DNA of 15,541 nucleotides from an uncultured Veillonella sp. (GTDB lineage Bacteria > Bacillota > Negativicutes > Veillonellales > Veillonellaceae). The stretch covers positions 1 to 15,541 of the forward strand of contig CAAEOZ010000157.1 of the NCBI GenBank assembly GCA_900757715.1, read 5' to 3'. Made by a program: the position numbers and the translations under genes. The notes below the pieces were generated by a model. That model had not been told where the DNA came from. It worked only from the letters and a program-made list of their open reading frames with translations, and did no database searches. Each line of letters begins with the position of its first letter. Positions within the stretch are counted from its first letter, which is position 1. Of this stretch, positions 15,099-15,541 are shown in pieces.

Positions 15099-15102
15099 AC
15101 AA

Positions 15103-15131
15103 AAAAAGCTATGTATTTTACATAGCTTTTT
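15103..15131. terminator. Bidirectional terminator after the adenosyltransferase gene
   Basis: A perfect 13-bp stem (15103-15115 with 15119-15131, core GCTATGTA / TACATAGC), loop TTT, with A-run and T-run ends usable on both strands. It lies between two converging genes. Confidence 0.88.
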
Positions 15132-15145
15132 GCTCGTTATAGACC

Positions 15146-15481
15146 TTATTGTGAAATTGTTTGGTTTAAAACGTCTTGAGGGCTAGGATAGTAGAAGAAG
15201 ATATGAGGAATTTCATAACGGAATTTTTCTCTTAATAAATCGGCTAAGGTTGTTTCAAAGTTTATGATTTTATCAGCGCCGAAATCAAAGTCTTCAACTA
15301 ATACTAAGAGTTGTGCTTCAACTTGAGGTGCATTTTCTGGTAAGGCTTCTGGTGGCAGTGGAACATTCACTACTACTCGTGCAGTACCAATATATTTACC
15401 TTGCCCGTCATCGATGGCAACACGATATGTGTTATCCCATAGAGTAGCCATCATTTTTAGTTTCATATTCATAATTTCCAT
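15146..15481 (-). CDS. Hypothetical protein, 111 residues, acidic
   Basis: I do not recognise this family. The reading frame is supported by AAAGGAG (plus-strand 15489-15495) seven bases before the ATG at 15481, and by a terminator placed just beyond its stop codon. The protein is soluble, with no signal peptide or membrane segment. It starts with a beta-like segment with YRVAIDDGQGKYIGTARVVV (about 19-38), then a proline-rich turn (PLPPEALPENAP, 41-52), an acidic VEDFDFGADK (about 62-71), and a C-terminal part with FRYEIPHIFFYYPSP (about 87-101). No cysteines are present. ATGs at codons 4 and 6 are alternative starts. Its neighbour on the right lies outside the window. Confidence 0.75.
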   Translation of the reverse strand: MEIMNMKLKMMATLWDNTYRVAIDDGQGKYIGTARVVVNVPLPPEALPENAPQVEAQLLVLVEDFDFGADKIINFETTLADLLREKFRYEIPHIFFYYPSPQDVLNQTISQ

Positions 15482-15541
15482 AGTATCGCTCCTTTGTTAT
15501 ACTTATAATGATACTGAAATTATAAATTCTTGTATAGGTGC

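Overview
The window looks like ordinary chromosome from an AT-rich member of the Firmicutes, and I favour the diderm Negativicutes, probably Veillonella or a relative. The reasons are the rpsU-yqeY junction, AT-rich third codon positions, strong AGGAGG ribosome binding sites, intrinsic terminators throughout, a PduO-type cobalamin adenosyltransferase (these organisms depend on B12 for propionate formation), and a sugar deacetylase next to a membrane flippase-like protein. The genus is an inference and not read directly from a marker gene. No rRNA, tRNA, CRISPR array, transposase, integrase or phage gene was found.

Layout. (1) 1-563: the last codons of rpsU, a strong hairpin terminator, then yqeY. 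(2) 564-2704: a promoter and a leader with a terminator-like hairpin, followed by an unusually long glutamine synthetase. (3) 2743-3799, minus strand: tpx (thiol peroxidase), a terminator, then psiE, which converges on the glutamine synthetase across a shared bidirectional terminator. (4) 3800-4206: a divergent intergenic region with a good tpx promoter. (5) 4207-8462: a tight operon of two ABC exporter half-transporters that form an asymmetric heterodimer, plus a SpoU/TrmH-type RNA methyltransferase. (6) 8492-13159: terminator, promoter, a second leader hairpin, then a five-gene run: ChbG/HpnK-like deacetylase, a UPF0104/HpnL-like membrane protein, a PheB-like ACT protein, homoserine dehydrogenase and homoserine kinase. 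(7) 13164-15098: htpX, ndk and the PduO-type adenosyltransferase, ending in a bidirectional terminator. (8) 15146-15481, minus strand: an unrecognised 111-residue acidic protein.

How the genes work together. The hom and thrB products catalyse two consecutive steps from aspartate semialdehyde toward threonine, and the ACT protein upstream may be a sensor or accessory of that pathway; thrC is not in the window. The deacetylase and the membrane protein resemble the HpnK/HpnL pairing and probably act together on a lipid-linked sugar. The two ABC subunits complement each other: one supplies the intact catalytic residues and the other the intact signature motif.

Nothing here is clearly a new defence or mobile system. 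The most interesting signals are regulatory and contextual: terminator-like hairpins placed just upstream of ribosome binding sites (before yqeY, the glutamine synthetase and the deacetylase), and the coupling of an envelope-sugar gene pair to threonine biosynthesis.
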